Positions 28,190 to 38,155 of a stretch of DNA of 64,000 nucleotides are shown piece after piece. Source of the stretch: Nocardioides sp. S5. GTDB taxonomy: Bacteria; Actinomycetota; Actinomycetes; Propionibacteriales; Nocardioidaceae. The translations under genes were made by a program, and so were the position numbers. How positions within the stretch are numbered: position 1 is the stretch's first letter; every line of letters begins with the position of its first letter. The notes beneath the pieces are model-generated. The model was not told the origin of the DNA, ran no database searches, and saw only the letters and a program-made list of their open reading frames with translations. The DNA lies in assembly GCF_017310035.1 (NCBI RefSeq), contig NZ_CP022296.1, positions 3,968,001 to 4,032,000 of the forward strand, in the 5' to 3' direction.

Positions 28190-28411
28190 TCAGAGGTGGT
28201 GCAGCTTCGCGAAGGGCGGGGTGATCCGGTAGGCCTGCGAGCCGAAGTCGACCGTCACCGCGTGGCTGTCGACCTTGACGACCTTGCCGAGGCCGTACAT
28301 GTCGTGGCTGACCCGGTCGTCCACGTCGAAGACCTTGATCTCCGCCTCCGCCGCAGGCTTGAACGGACTGCTCTTCAGGTGCTTCGGCCGTGAGCCGCTC
28401 GAGGAGGTCAT
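28190..28411 (-). CDS. Small conserved protein of unknown function (SH3-like beta fold likely)
   Basis: A 73-residue protein from ATG 28411. A basic head (SSGSRPKHLKSSPFKP) precedes a compact beta-rich part, VFDVDDRVSHDMYGLGKVVK then SHAVTVDFGSQAYRITPPF, reminiscent of the short SH3-like barrels at the start of CarD/TRCF and of DUF3553. No catalytic motif is seen. The family is widespread in actinobacteria as I recall it, without assigned function. Confidence 0.65.
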   Translation of the reverse strand: MTSSSGSRPKHLKSSPFKPAAEAEIKVFDVDDRVSHDMYGLGKVVKVDSHAVTVDFGSQAYRITPPFAKLHHL

Positions 28412-28460
28412 TTGATCCAAGTATGCACCCGTCCGGGTGATTCTGCTCCATCTCACCGCG

Positions 28461-28493
28461 GGCTCACCTCAGGCTCACCTCAGGCTCACCTCA
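28461..28493. repeat. Three perfect 11-bp tandem repeats (GGCTCACCTCA)
   Basis: Three head-to-tail copies of GGCTCACCTCA fill 28461-28493. The last three bases are the MOSC gene's stop codon on the minus strand, so the array starts exactly at the end of that gene. The following bases, GGTGGGC, belong to the coding region. Confidence 0.85.
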
Positions 28494-29237
28494 GGTGGGC
28501 GCGACCACGCCCGGCCGCACGCAGGCGGCGTACACCCCCAGCACCGGCTCCCCCGCGGCGTTCGTCGGGCGCGAGCCGACCAACGCCTTCAGCAGGCGGA
28601 GGTCCTTCGCGCCGCTGTCGGGATCGTGGTCGACGACCGCGCACCGCGGCACCGGTACGCCGACCCGCAGGCGCGCGCCGCCCACCCCGACCTTGGTGCC
28701 CAGCCAGGTGTCCTCGACGTAGGGCTCGTCGGTCTCCACGACGAGCGTGGCGCGGAACCGGCCGGTCTCGACGGGGCGGCCGAGGCGCTCGGCCAGGTCC
28801 TCCAGGGTCGCGGTGCCGACGAGGGTGACCGGGTCGCCGAAGACCACCCCGCCGCGCGGCGCGGCAGCCAGGCGCACGTCCGTCCCGAGGAAGCGCGACG
28901 CCAGAGACGCGTGCGGACCCTCGGTCAGCGTGAGCCCGACCGGGCGACCCCAGTAGTCGCACGTCACCGTCTCCCCCGACGCCTCCGGCACCGCGTCGAC
29001 GGACGACCCGTCGGGCAGGGTCAGCGCGAGGCTGCTGTCGTCGACGGACGCGACGACGCCCATCAGCGACGGGTGCTGGACGGTGCGCAGCACCCGCCGC
29101 GCCCCGACGTCGACGAGACACCACGCGCGGTCGCCCACCGCGCCCCGCTCGTCGAGCTCCAGCCGCGCCACCGGGCGGTGCCGCATCCCCTTGACCGGCG
29201 CGAAGCCGGCGCTGCGGACGACGAGATCGACGGGCAT
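28491..29237 (-). CDS. MOSC domain-containing protein
   Basis: A 248-residue protein with an N-terminal beta-barrel (about 5-100) and a C-terminal MOSC domain (about 115-245). Marks: VKGMRHRPVARLELDERGAV, DRAWCLVD, and a cysteine in VGVPVPRCAVVDHDPDSG at the position that binds the molybdenum cofactor or carries persulfide in MOSC proteins. Relatives (YiiM, mARC) reduce N-hydroxylated compounds with molybdopterin. Redox partner genes are not next to it. Confidence 0.85.
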   Translation of the reverse strand: MPVDLVVRSAGFAPVKGMRHRPVARLELDERGAVGDRAWCLVDVGARRVLRTVQHPSLMGVVASVDDSSLALTLPDGSSVDAVPEASGETVTCDYWGRPVGLTLTEGPHASLASRFLGTDVRLAAAPRGGVVFGDPVTLVGTATLEDLAERLGRPVETGRFRATLVVETDEPYVEDTWLGTKVGVGGARLRVGVPVPRCAVVDHDPDSGAKDLRLLKALVGSRPTNAAGEPVLGVYAACVRPGVVAPT

Positions 29238-29259
29238 GCACCCATCGTCCCAGCCCGTG

Positions 29260-29769
29260 TCAGACGTCGGTCGCTTGCAGCAGCCCGACGACGTACGCCG
29301 CCTGCCCGAGGTGCTGCAGGCAGTCGCCCTGGATGCTGACGAGGCGCTGGCCCGCCGTGACGGGCGGGTCCCAGTCCTGGTCGACCTCGCGCTCGAGCTC
29401 CGCCTCGTCGACGGTGAGCAGGTAGCGCGCGGTCGCGAGCGTCACCTCGTGGTGGTAGTCGACGAGCAGCCGGGGGTCCTGGATGCGGATCGCGTCGACC
29501 TGCTCGCTGGTGTGGCCGAAGCCGATGTCGTCGGTGCCGTTGGGCAGGCCGAAGCGGTCCTGGAAGTCCTCCCAGACCTGCGGCTGTCCGGCGAGGTCGG
29601 CGACGTGGTCGTCCTGCACCCGCGCGAGGTGCCACAGCAGCCACCCGACCGGGTTGCCGGTGCCGCCGGGGCGCTCGTGCAACGTGCGCTCGTCCAGGCC
29701 GTCGGCCACACCGTCGTACAGCTCGGTGATGCGGCCGAAGCCCTCGGTCAGCAGTCCGCGGACGTCCAC
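29260..29769 (-). CDS. DinB family protein
   Basis: A 169-residue four-helix-bundle protein of the DinB / DUF664 type. Metal-binding histidines are visible in LLWHLARVQDDHVADLAG, DYHHEVTLATARYLL and LQHLGQAAYVVGL. In actinobacteria many of these are thiol transferases using mycothiol. It stops 22 bases before the MOSC gene start and follows a small acidic gene, so the three may be co-transcribed. Confidence 0.82.
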   Translation of the reverse strand: MDVRGLLTEGFGRITELYDGVADGLDERTLHERPGGTGNPVGWLLWHLARVQDDHVADLAGQPQVWEDFQDRFGLPNGTDDIGFGHTSEQVDAIRIQDPRLLVDYHHEVTLATARYLLTVDEAELEREVDQDWDPPVTAGQRLVSIQGDCLQHLGQAAYVVGLLQATDV

Positions 29770-29773
29770 CGGA

Positions 29774-30013
29774 TCACTCCGCCGGCGTCGCGGACCTGAC
29801 CTGCGGCGCGCTCGACTGCTCGTCCTTCATGTCGTCGATCTCGGCGAGGATGCGCGTGCGCTCGTCGTCGTCCAGCGACACCCGGGCCTTGCTGAGGCCC
29901 TCGTCGAGCTGCTGCGCGATCGTGCTGTCCTCGGCGCTGTACTGGTAGGAGCTCACCTCGTCGACCACCCGCTGGGCTGCCTCGACCGCTGCCTGCTGCG
30001 CTTCGTCAGTCAT
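29774..30013 (-). CDS. Small acidic helical protein of unknown function
   Basis: A 79-residue protein from ATG 30013: MTDEAQQAAVEAAQRVVDEV, then AEDSTIAQQLDEGLSKARVS and a C-terminal helix DDDERTRILAEIDDMKDEQ. It is rich in Glu, Asp and Gln and has no membrane segment. The reading frame continues upstream without a better start. The stop lies 4 bases before DinB, consistent with an operon. No family was recognised. Confidence 0.55.
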   Translation of the reverse strand: MTDEAQQAAVEAAQRVVDEVSSYQYSAEDSTIAQQLDEGLSKARVSLDDDERTRILAEIDDMKDEQSSAPQVRSATPAE

Positions 30014-30081
30014 GCCTCCACCGTCGACGACGGCCCCGCGCCACACAACGCCCGTCGGGGTGGGCACCTGAGGGCACACCC

Positions 30082-31245
30082 TCACATCGCGCGCGCCAGG
30101 CTGCGCCGCAGCGACCAGCCGCCGACGGTCGCGAGCAGGAGCGCCATCACGGCGAGCACACCGAGCTGGGGCAGGATGTCGACCAGACCGGCGCCGCGGC
30201 GCTGGATGTCGGCCAGCGCCTCGTAGGCCCACGCGTGCGGTGTGATCCGCGAGATCGCCCGCATCGTGTCGGGGAACAGCTCGAGGGGGAACATCGACCC
30301 GCCGAGCGCCGCGAGCACCAGGCCGAACCCGACGCCCGCGCCGCCCGCGGCACCCTCGTTCTCCAGCAGGGTGCCGAGGAGGATCGCCGCTCCGGCGGCG
30401 ACCAGGCTGAAGAGGAGCAGCACGAGCAGCGCGAGCGGCAGGCTGCCCCAGTCGACGCCGAAGACCAGGCTGGTGGCGAGCATCAGGTAGCCGCCCTGGA
30501 AGAGCGCGATCGCCCAGCGGCCCAGGATCTGGCCGGCGACCAGCTCGCGCGCGGTCATCGGTCCCGCGAGCATCCGGGAGACGACGCCCAGCCGCCGGGC
30601 CTGGATGAGCGTCGCCGAGCCGCCCAGGCAGGCGAGGAAGGTGAAGAGCAGCAGCTGCCCCGAGGCGCCGAACTCGAACTGGCCCATGCCCTCGAACTCC
30701 TGGCTCAACCGGTCCACGCTCGTGACCTCGAGCCGTGGTGCGACGACCTGGCCCTCGGCGGCCTCGACCGCTGCGGCGGCGCGGTCGGGCGGCACACCCG
30801 CGCCCTCCAGCGCGAGGAGCCTGCCGCGGTCGGAACGGAGCGCGTCGACCGCGACCCGCACCTGCTGCTCGACGACCTGGGCGTTGCCCGACGAGCCCCG
30901 CACGACCTCGAGCGTGAGCCCCCGCCCCGCGTCGTACGCCGATGCTGCCGCGTCGTCGACTCGTACGGCGGCGTCCAGCCGACCGCGGGCCAGCAGCGCC
31001 AGCGCGTCCTCCCAGGCGGGGTCGCTGACCACGACGTCGTCACCCTCGAGGCGCTCGACCAGCCCGGACCGCAGGTCCGAGGCGGTGCCGCTGACGGCGA
31101 CCCGGCCCGTGCTGGCGCCCTCGCCGAACTGCAGGCCGATCATCAGCACGAGCAGCAGCGGGAAGACGAAGACGAAGAAGAGGTTGGAGCGGTCGCGCAG
31201 GAAGAGCCGCAGCTCGGTGCCGGCGACGGTGAGCGCGTTCCTCAT
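30082..31245 (-). CDS. ABC-2 type transporter permease (second)
   Basis: A 387-residue membrane protein: one N-terminal helix (FFVFVFPLLLVLMIGLQ), a large extracytoplasmic loop (about 45-175), then about five helices. This is the ABC-2 / YhgE-like layout of exporters for drugs, lipids or antibiotics. Its ATG overlaps the stop of the first permease by 4 bases. Confidence 0.85.
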   Translation of the reverse strand: MRNALTVAGTELRLFLRDRSNLFFVFVFPLLLVLMIGLQFGEGASTGRVAVSGTASDLRSGLVERLEGDDVVVSDPAWEDALALLARGRLDAAVRVDDAAASAYDAGRGLTLEVVRGSSGNAQVVEQQVRVAVDALRSDRGRLLALEGAGVPPDRAAAAVEAAEGQVVAPRLEVTSVDRLSQEFEGMGQFEFGASGQLLLFTFLACLGGSATLIQARRLGVVSRMLAGPMTARELVAGQILGRWAIALFQGGYLMLATSLVFGVDWGSLPLALLVLLLFSLVAAGAAILLGTLLENEGAAGGAGVGFGLVLAALGGSMFPLELFPDTMRAISRITPHAWAYEALADIQRRGAGLVDILPQLGVLAVMALLLATVGGWSLRRSLARAM

Positions 31246-32417
31246 GACATCACCCCCCGGTCGGGGACCAGCCGCGAGACGACGAGCATCACCGCGACGA
31301 AGCCCAGCATGATCGCGACCGGCACTCCGACGTCGCCGAGACCGCCGCCTCCCGAGGTGGTGCCGAGCCCGCGCAGCAGGGCCGCGACCGGGTTGAGGTC
31401 GAGCACCCGCGACAGCGGACCCGTCGCGCTGACCGGGAAGAACGCCCCTCCCCCGATCCCGAGCACCAGCGCGACGATGGAGGTCGCGATGCCGGCCTGC
31501 TCGCTGGTGCGGGCCACCCGCACGATCAGGAACATCACCGACGTGCCGGCGGCCGCCGCGCAGAGCACGAGGGCCACGACGGCCGGGACGGAGCCGAAGT
31601 CGGCGTCGAAGAGGTAGGCGCCCACCCCCAGCAGGATCCCCGTCGAGACCACGCCGAGCAGGAAGCTCACCAGCGCCTTGGACGCGACCACGACCCAGGC
31701 GGGGATCGGCATCGACCTCAGCCGGGCCAGCGTGCCGGACTCGCGGTCGACGAGCAGGCCCGTGACGCCGAAGCTCACGGTGAACAGCAGGAACAGCCCC
31801 GCCTGTCCGGCCACGAGCGCGGCACCCGCGCCCAGCTGCTCGTCGGAGGCCTCGCCGCTCGTGAGGTCGTACGCCGGACCGCCGCCGGTGGCCTGCTCGA
31901 CGAGGGCGTCGAGGTCAGCCGCCGCCACCCCCTCGGCCAGCGCGGCCTGCGCGGTCACCGCGCCGGACGCGATCTGGTCGAGCACGCCGTCGACGACGGA
32001 GAGGACGATGTCGGCCTCGATCCCGGCCTCGTCGCCGCGTACGGCCTCGACGGTCACCGGCTCGCCCGCCCGGGCCGCCTGCGCGAAGCCGTCGGGCACG
32101 AGCAGGGCGATGGCCGCGTCGCCGTCCTCGACGTGCTGCCGGGCGCCCGCCTCGTCGACCTCGGTGACGGTGACGTCGAGCCCGCCTGCGTCGTCGAGCG
32201 ACCGCACGACGCCGACGAGCACCTGGGCGAGGTCGTCACCGGCCGCGACGCTGACGGCGACGGTGAGGGGCTTGATCTCGATGTCGTCGGCCTGGCCGAA
32301 GACGAGGTTGAAGACCGACATGAGCGCCAGCGGCACCACGAGGGCGAAGAGGAGGACCGACTTGTCGCGCATCCGCTGCAGCAGGTCGGACCCGGTGAGG
32401 GCGAGGAGCTGTCGCAT
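31242..32417 (-). CDS. ABC-2 type transporter permease (first)
   Basis: A 391-residue permease with the same plan as its downstream partner: N-terminal helix (LLFALVVPLALMSVFNLVFG), extracytoplasmic domain of about 170 residues, and C-terminal helices including a final Gly-rich LGFVAVMLVVSRL. It begins nine bases after the ATPase stop. The two permeases probably form the heterodimeric channel of one exporter. Confidence 0.85.
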   Translation of the reverse strand: MRQLLALTGSDLLQRMRDKSVLLFALVVPLALMSVFNLVFGQADDIEIKPLTVAVSVAAGDDLAQVLVGVVRSLDDAGGLDVTVTEVDEAGARQHVEDGDAAIALLVPDGFAQAARAGEPVTVEAVRGDEAGIEADIVLSVVDGVLDQIASGAVTAQAALAEGVAAADLDALVEQATGGGPAYDLTSGEASDEQLGAGAALVAGQAGLFLLFTVSFGVTGLLVDRESGTLARLRSMPIPAWVVVASKALVSFLLGVVSTGILLGVGAYLFDADFGSVPAVVALVLCAAAAGTSVMFLIVRVARTSEQAGIATSIVALVLGIGGGAFFPVSATGPLSRVLDLNPVAALLRGLGTTSGGGGLGDVGVPVAIMLGFVAVMLVVSRLVPDRGVMS

Positions 32418-32426
32418 CGTCGCGGC

Positions 32427-33368
<942 letters not shown>

Positions 33369-33525
33369 GCGTCCCCCTCCCGTCGAGCCGTGCCCCCACG
33401 CTAGGGACGGCGCGCGGGACACGGGAGGGCCGAATGTCACCCATGAGGATCTTCCGCACGGGAGGCCGAACAACCCTGTCGACGGGCCGCGCGACCGCCT
33501 AGCGTCGTTGACGAGGGAGGCCACC

Positions 33526-33714
33526 ATGGGTGAGCGCAGCGGCAGCACCGCGGGACAGGCGGGCAACGCGATCTACGGCATCGGCATGTTCGGTGCGTGG
33601 GTCTACTTCTGGATCCAGGCCGACGGCTTCTGGCAGCACGTCCTGGCGATCCTCGAGGGGATCGTCTGGCCGGCCTTCGCGGTCTACCACGGCCTCGACG
33701 CCCTGGGTGCCTGA
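33526..33714 (+). CDS. Small conserved membrane protein
   Basis: A 62-residue protein from ATG 33526 with GAGGGAGG just upstream. Two hydrophobic stretches (YGIGMFGAWVYFWIQA and AILEGIVWPAFAVYHGL) are linked by a short loop. The pattern GN-YG-G-GAWVY...IVWPAF-VY is one I recall from small conserved proteins in many bacteria, with no known function. Divergent from the ABC exporter. Confidence 0.7.
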   Translation: MGERSGSTAGQAGNAIYGIGMFGAWVYFWIQADGFWQHVLAILEGIVWPAFAVYHGLDALGA

Positions 33715-33825
33715 TCGTTCGTTGGCCGTCGTCGCCACGGGGGTTGCTGGAGCGCGCCCCGCATGCCCGCCAGCGACCCGGGTACCGAACGCCTTCGACA
33801 CCCCGACCCGAAGGCGGTTCACCCG

Positions 33826-35013
33826 ATGAAGGCAGTCACCTGGCAAGGCGTCCACGACATGCAGGTCACCGAGGTCCCCGACCCGCGCATCGAGGAGCCC
33901 ACTGACGCGATCATCAAGATCACGTCGACCGGCCTGTGCGGCTCCGACCTCCACCTCTACGAGACGCTCGCGCCGTTCATGGAGGCGGGCGACGTCGTCG
34001 GCCACGAGCCGATGGGCATCGTCGAGGAGGCCGGCTCCGGCGTCAGCAACCTGAAGGTCGGCGACCGCGTCGTGGTCCCCTTCAACGTCTCGTGCGGCTC
34101 CTGCTTCATGTGCGACCAGCAGCTCTACAGCCAGTGCGAGACCACGCAGAACCACGAGCACGGGACCGGTGCGAGCTTCTTCGGCTACAGCAAGCTCTAC
34201 GGCCAGGTGCCGGGCGGCCAGGCCGAGTACCTGCGCGTGCCCTTCGCCGACTTCCTGCCGGTCAAGGTGCCCCACGAGCACGCCGACGACCGCTTCCTGT
34301 TCCTCTCCGACGTCCTGCCCACCGCGTGGCAGGCCCTGCAGTACGCCGACGTCCCCGACGGCGGGACCCTCCTCGTCCTCGGCGCCGGTCCGATCGGTGA
34401 CATGGCTGCCCGCATGGGCGTGCGCGCCGGCCACCGGGTCTTCTCCGTCGACCGCGTGCCGGAGCGGCTGGCCCGCGTCGAGGCCTTCGGCGCCGAGCCG
34501 CTCAACCTCGACGACGCCAACGAGGTCGGCAGCGTCGGCGACATCATCCGCGAGGCCACCGACGGCCGCGGACCGCACGCCGTCATCGACGCCGTCGGCA
34601 TGGAGGCCCACGGCTCCGGTGGTGCGCAGGTGGTGCAGAAGATGACCGGCCTGCTGCCGGACGCCGTGGCCGAGCCGATGATGAAGAAGGCCGGCCTCGA
34701 CCGGCTCGCCGCGCTGCACACCGCCATCGACGCCGTACGCCGCGGCGGCACCATCTCGATCTCGGGCGTCTACGGCGGCATGGCCGACCCGATGCCGATG
34801 ATGCAGCTCTTCGACAAGCAGGTGCAGATCCGGATGGGCCAGGCCAACGTGCGTCGCTGGACCGACGAGCTGCTCGCCATGCTGGTCGAGGACGACCCGT
34901 TCGGCGTCGACGCCTTCGCCACCCACCACCTCCCGCTGAGCGAGGCACCCCGTGCCTACGAGCACTTCCAGAAGAAGGAGGAGGGCATGGTGAAGGTGGT
35001 CTTCCAGCCCTGA
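33826..35013 (+). CDS. Zinc-dependent alcohol dehydrogenase, formaldehyde-dehydrogenase-like
   Basis: A 395-residue medium-chain dehydrogenase. Catalytic zinc ligands lie in TGLCGSDLHLYE (Cys, about 37) and GHEPMG. The structural zinc lobe is CGSCFMCDQQLYSQCE. The NAD-binding motif is LGAGPIGDMAARMG. Its length and long C-terminal insert (HGSGGAQVVQKMTGLLPD) match glutathione-independent formaldehyde dehydrogenase-like enzymes. ATG 33826 is chosen; the open frame to 33763 adds no family sequence. Confidence 0.88.
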   Translation: MKAVTWQGVHDMQVTEVPDPRIEEPTDAIIKITSTGLCGSDLHLYETLAPFMEAGDVVGHEPMGIVEEAGSGVSNLKVGDRVVVPFNVSCGSCFMCDQQLYSQCETTQNHEHGTGASFFGYSKLYGQVPGGQAEYLRVPFADFLPVKVPHEHADDRFLFLSDVLPTAWQALQYADVPDGGTLLVLGAGPIGDMAARMGVRAGHRVFSVDRVPERLARVEAFGAEPLNLDDANEVGSVGDIIREATDGRGPHAVIDAVGMEAHGSGGAQVVQKMTGLLPDAVAEPMMKKAGLDRLAALHTAIDAVRRGGTISISGVYGGMADPMPMMQLFDKQVQIRMGQANVRRWTDELLAMLVEDDPFGVDAFATHHLPLSEAPRAYEHFQKKEEGMVKVVFQP

Positions 35014-35049
35014 TCCTCAGCTGCTGGCGCGTCGGGACGCCTCGCCTTC

Positions 35050-36174
35050 TCACGGGGCGGCGGCCGTCCAGAACGCCTCCAGCACTCCCGCCGACTCCGG
35101 TCCCCCGAGCTCGACCTGGGTGAGGAGGACGCTGACCGTGGCGTGCTGCGGGTCGACGTACGCCGCGGTGCCGGTGCCACCGACCCAGCCGTAGCGACCG
35201 ACGACGTTCCACGGCTGCCGGACCGAGGTGTCCACGCCGCCGCCGAAGCCCCAGCCCTGCCCGTCGAGGAAGAAGCCGCCCATCTCGCGCTGCTGCGCGG
35301 TGGTGTGGTCGGTCATCATCCGACGCACCGACAGCGGCTGGAGCAGTCCGTCTCCCTCGGCGAGCAGCATCCGGCCGAAGGCGAGCATGTCGTCGGCGGT
35401 GGTGACGATCCCGCCCGCGCCGGAGGCGAAGGCGGGCGGCTGCGCGAAGGCACCGTCGGGTTCGTCGGTGACGACGAGCTCGCCGTCCCGGTGCCCGTAC
35501 AAGGTCGTGAAGCGGTCGCGCTGCGCGGCCGGCACGTGGAAGCCGCTGTCGACCATGGCCAGCGGTCCGAGCAGCCGCTCGGCCATCAGGTCCGCGAGTT
35601 CCTGGGCGCCGGCCCTCGCGAGCAGCACGCCGAGGACGTCGTACGACGCGTTGTAGGTCCATCCCTCCCCCGGCTGGTGGATCAGCGGGATGTCGGCGAG
35701 GCGCCGCATCCACTCGTCCGGCGCCGGCACCGCGCCGACGTCCGTCGACGTCTGGCCGAGCCGCTCCACCAGCAGCGGCACCACTGGCGACTCGACGGTC
35801 GCGAACCCGTGGCCGGCGGTGGACACGAGGAGGTGGCGCGCGGTGATCGGTCGCGCGCACGCGACCGTGTCGTCGAGCGCGCTGGTCGGCGTACGCAGCA
35901 CGCGCGGCTCGGCGAGCTCGGGCAGCAGCACGCCGACGGAGGCGTCGAGGTCGAGCAGCCCGTCCTCGACGAGCAGCATGGCGAGCGCGGCGGTCAGCGG
36001 CTTGGTGATCGAGGCGCCGCGGAAGATCGAGTCGCGCCGCATCGGCGCACCGTCCGAGCCCTGGCGTCCGAGGACCGCGACCTCGACGTCGTCGCCGCGT
36101 GAGACCAGCGCGACCAGGCCGGGGACCGCGCCGGAGTCGATGTACGGGCGGAGCGAGGCGGCGAGGTCGGCCAT
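35050..36174 (-). CDS. Serine hydrolase, beta-lactamase/transpeptidase-like
   Basis: A 374-residue protein of the class C beta-lactamase / esterase EstB family. The nucleophile motif SxxK is SITK in FRGASITKPLTAAL (about residues 50-53), and the Tyr motif region is WTYNASYDVLG. There is no signal peptide, so a cytoplasmic esterase or amidase is more likely than a true beta-lactamase. Confidence 0.82.
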   Translation of the reverse strand: MADLAASLRPYIDSGAVPGLVALVSRGDDVEVAVLGRQGSDGAPMRRDSIFRGASITKPLTAALAMLLVEDGLLDLDASVGVLLPELAEPRVLRTPTSALDDTVACARPITARHLLVSTAGHGFATVESPVVPLLVERLGQTSTDVGAVPAPDEWMRRLADIPLIHQPGEGWTYNASYDVLGVLLARAGAQELADLMAERLLGPLAMVDSGFHVPAAQRDRFTTLYGHRDGELVVTDEPDGAFAQPPAFASGAGGIVTTADDMLAFGRMLLAEGDGLLQPLSVRRMMTDHTTAQQREMGGFFLDGQGWGFGGGVDTSVRQPWNVVGRYGWVGGTGTAAYVDPQHATVSVLLTQVELGGPESAGVLEAFWTAAAP

Positions 36175-36196
36175 GGGTTCGACCGTAGTCCGAGGA

Positions 36197-36586
36197 TCAG
36201 GACGGGGCGAGGACGTCGAGACCCAGCAACGTCGCCGCCTCGGCCATGCGCGCGTCGTAGGTGATGACCGCCTCGACCTCGAGCCGGATCGCGGCGGCCA
36301 GGTGGAGGGCGTCCAGCGATCGGAGGTCAGTCCCCGGAAGCAGGCCGGCCTGGGCGAAGAGGGGCGGCGGCAGGTCGTAGAGGTCCACGCCGCGCAGCAG
36401 CTGGGTGACGACCTGCTGGGACAGGGCAGGCTCGCGTGCCACGACGCGACGCAGCTCCGTCTCCAGCAGCAGGCATGCCACCAAGGTGGATTGTTCGCTA
36501 CGGAGCTCGACCACCAGCGCGTCCGACTCTGCTTCGGCCACCAGCAGCTTCACTGCAGCCGACGTGTCGAGGTAGCACCGTCTCAA
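36197..36586 (-). CDS. PIN-domain toxin of a type II toxin-antitoxin pair (VapC-like)
   Basis: A 129-residue PIN domain RNase with the expected acidic residues: Asp in YLDTSAAVKL, Glu in LLETELRR, Asp in SLDALHLAAA and Asp in VITYDARM. TTG 36586 is the start that overlaps the antitoxin stop (TTGA), giving translational coupling. The frame is open to 36844 but that part lies under the antitoxin. Confidence 0.85.
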   Translation of the reverse strand: MRRCYLDTSAAVKLLVAEAESDALVVELRSEQSTLVACLLLETELRRVVAREPALSQQVVTQLLRGVDLYDLPPPLFAQAGLLPGTDLRSLDALHLAAAIRLEVEAVITYDARMAEAATLLGLDVLAPS

Positions 36587-36828
36587 CGGTCTCCCCGGAG
36601 GTCGTCGAGGTGGTCGGCTATCGGCCGCAGGGCCGCCACGCGCGGCAGCGCGGTGACGTCGTTCTCGGGAGCGGCAGCTCGGACCCGCCGGAGGTCCGAT
36701 TCCGGGACGGGCGTCAGTCGCGCGATGGGAACCCCGCGTCTGGTCACCGTGAAGGACTCCCCCTCCTCGACGGCGCGGATGATCGCCGCGTTGTCGTTGC
36801 GGAGCTCGCGCTGGCTGATCGTCCTCAC
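36583..36828 (-). CDS. Phd/YefM-family antitoxin
   Basis: An 81-residue antitoxin. The N-terminal DNA-binding part is ISQRELRNDNAAIIRAVEEG then ESFTVTRRGVPIARLTP, typical of Phd/YefM. The C-terminal tail (DHLDDLRGDR) should wrap the PIN toxin. As in other pairs, antitoxin precedes toxin. It probably represses its own promoter in the 36829-36868 gap. Confidence 0.87.
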   Translation of the reverse strand: MRTISQRELRNDNAAIIRAVEEGESFTVTRRGVPIARLTPVPESDLRRVRAAAPENDVTALPRVAALRPIADHLDDLRGDR

Positions 36829-36868
36829 GGGCCCAACGTAGCACTTCGTAGCACCTAGAGGGATGAGC

Positions 36869-37981
36869 TCATCCGGCTGCCCGGCTCGCGTGCGCGAGGT
36901 CGAGGAGCAGTCCGCGCGCCGGCTCGTGCACCAGCGCGGCCCATCCCGCCCACACGTCGTACTGGCCCTCCCGGACGAGCATCCGTCGGGCGTCCGCCAG
37001 GGCGGCGGGCTGGAGGACCGCCGCCGCGATGCGAGGGGCCTCGGTCCGATCCGCGACTCCGTCGGCTGCTCGTCGCAGGATGCGGAAGGCCGCGCGCGGG
37101 ATCTCGTCCCGCCCTGCGCGCAGCTGCGCGGTGACTCGGTCGAGGTCGGCGGGCGGGGTGCCGATCCTGAGCAGCTCGATGCTGGGCACGTCGGTCACCA
37201 GCTCGTAGTCGGTGCGCATGAAGGCACGCTCGACCAGCCTGCCCTCGTCGAGAGCCTCCTTCACCCGTAGCCACGGTTTCGGCGCAGCCGCGACGGCACG
37301 AGCCACCCGCTCCGGGACGGCGATCGGTGCGGTGTCGAACATGAGGAGGTCGCCGATGCCGCTGGGCACCAGCCGCCCGAGGACCCACCCGGCGCTTGCG
37401 CTGTCACGGGCGCCGAGGTCGAGCACCTCCGTCCACGAGCCGCCGGTCAGGTCCTCGATCCTGAGCCGCCCGCCGGGCAGGCTCGGTCCGATCAGGTAAC
37501 CGCCCAGCGGGGCTCCGACCCAGGAGCGTGCCAGGGCGGCGTGCTCGGCCAGCCGCCCCGTCACCTGCTCGTCGACGAATCGCTCGAGCCCGCCCATCTC
37601 GTGGAGGAGCACCTGGTGGAACAGCCATGACTCGGCACCCACCCACGAGACCACCTTGACCGGGTCGCCACCGTTGGCGTGGCAGTCGGCGAGCTGGTCC
37701 TCGTGGAAGGTCTCGATGGCGTACTTCAGCGCAACCCGCTGCATCTTCCCCGTCTCCGAGTCCGGGTCCTCGCACCGGACGGCCTGGTAGGCGATCCACC
37801 GCGCCCACACCCAGTCGGGGAGCTCGGTGCCGAGTGCGGCGATTTGTGCCAGCAGGATGTTGTGCCGGCTCCTCAGGTTGAGCGCCGGGACCGAGGCGTG
37901 CAGCTCCAGCGCGCGGGCGGCGTCGCCGGCCCGTTCAGCAGCGAGGGACTGCGTGACGAGGTCGTGGTCGGCCGCTGACAT
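36869..37981 (-). CDS. Unrecognised 370-residue protein
   Basis: A 370-residue soluble protein from ATG 37981 (ATG 38035 would add 18 residues). The first 60 residues look like a helical repeat (LAAERAGDAARALELHASVP). The middle has LADCHANGGDPVKVVSWVGA then ESWLFHQVLLHEMGGLERFV, and the C-terminal third is Ala/Arg-rich helices. I recognise no family or catalytic motif. It ends 40 bases before the antitoxin gene on the same strand, in an accessory region. Confidence 0.6.
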   Translation of the reverse strand: MSAADHDLVTQSLAAERAGDAARALELHASVPALNLRSRHNILLAQIAALGTELPDWVWARWIAYQAVRCEDPDSETGKMQRVALKYAIETFHEDQLADCHANGGDPVKVVSWVGAESWLFHQVLLHEMGGLERFVDEQVTGRLAEHAALARSWVGAPLGGYLIGPSLPGGRLRIEDLTGGSWTEVLDLGARDSASAGWVLGRLVPSGIGDLLMFDTAPIAVPERVARAVAAAPKPWLRVKEALDEGRLVERAFMRTDYELVTDVPSIELLRIGTPPADLDRVTAQLRAGRDEIPRAAFRILRRAADGVADRTEAPRIAAAVLQPAALADARRMLVREGQYDVWAGWAALVHEPARGLLLDLAHASRAAG

Positions 37982-38155
37982 CCGGTCCGCGACGCGCGGG
38001 TGCCGGCGAAAGCCGGGAGTGGGATTCCGAGACATGCCTCCAGCCAAAGCCCGGGCAGTCCCACGCCACAAGCAGCTCGTGCGGATCTGTGGACAGCCGT
38101 CGCGCCTGTGGAGACCCGTTCGCCAACCGCCCTCTCCGCAGGCAGGCTCGGCGCC

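Noticed and set aside
36586..36844. Long form of the PIN toxin
   Set aside because: The extra part is antisense-frame sequence under the antitoxin; the TTG overlap fits a coupled pair.
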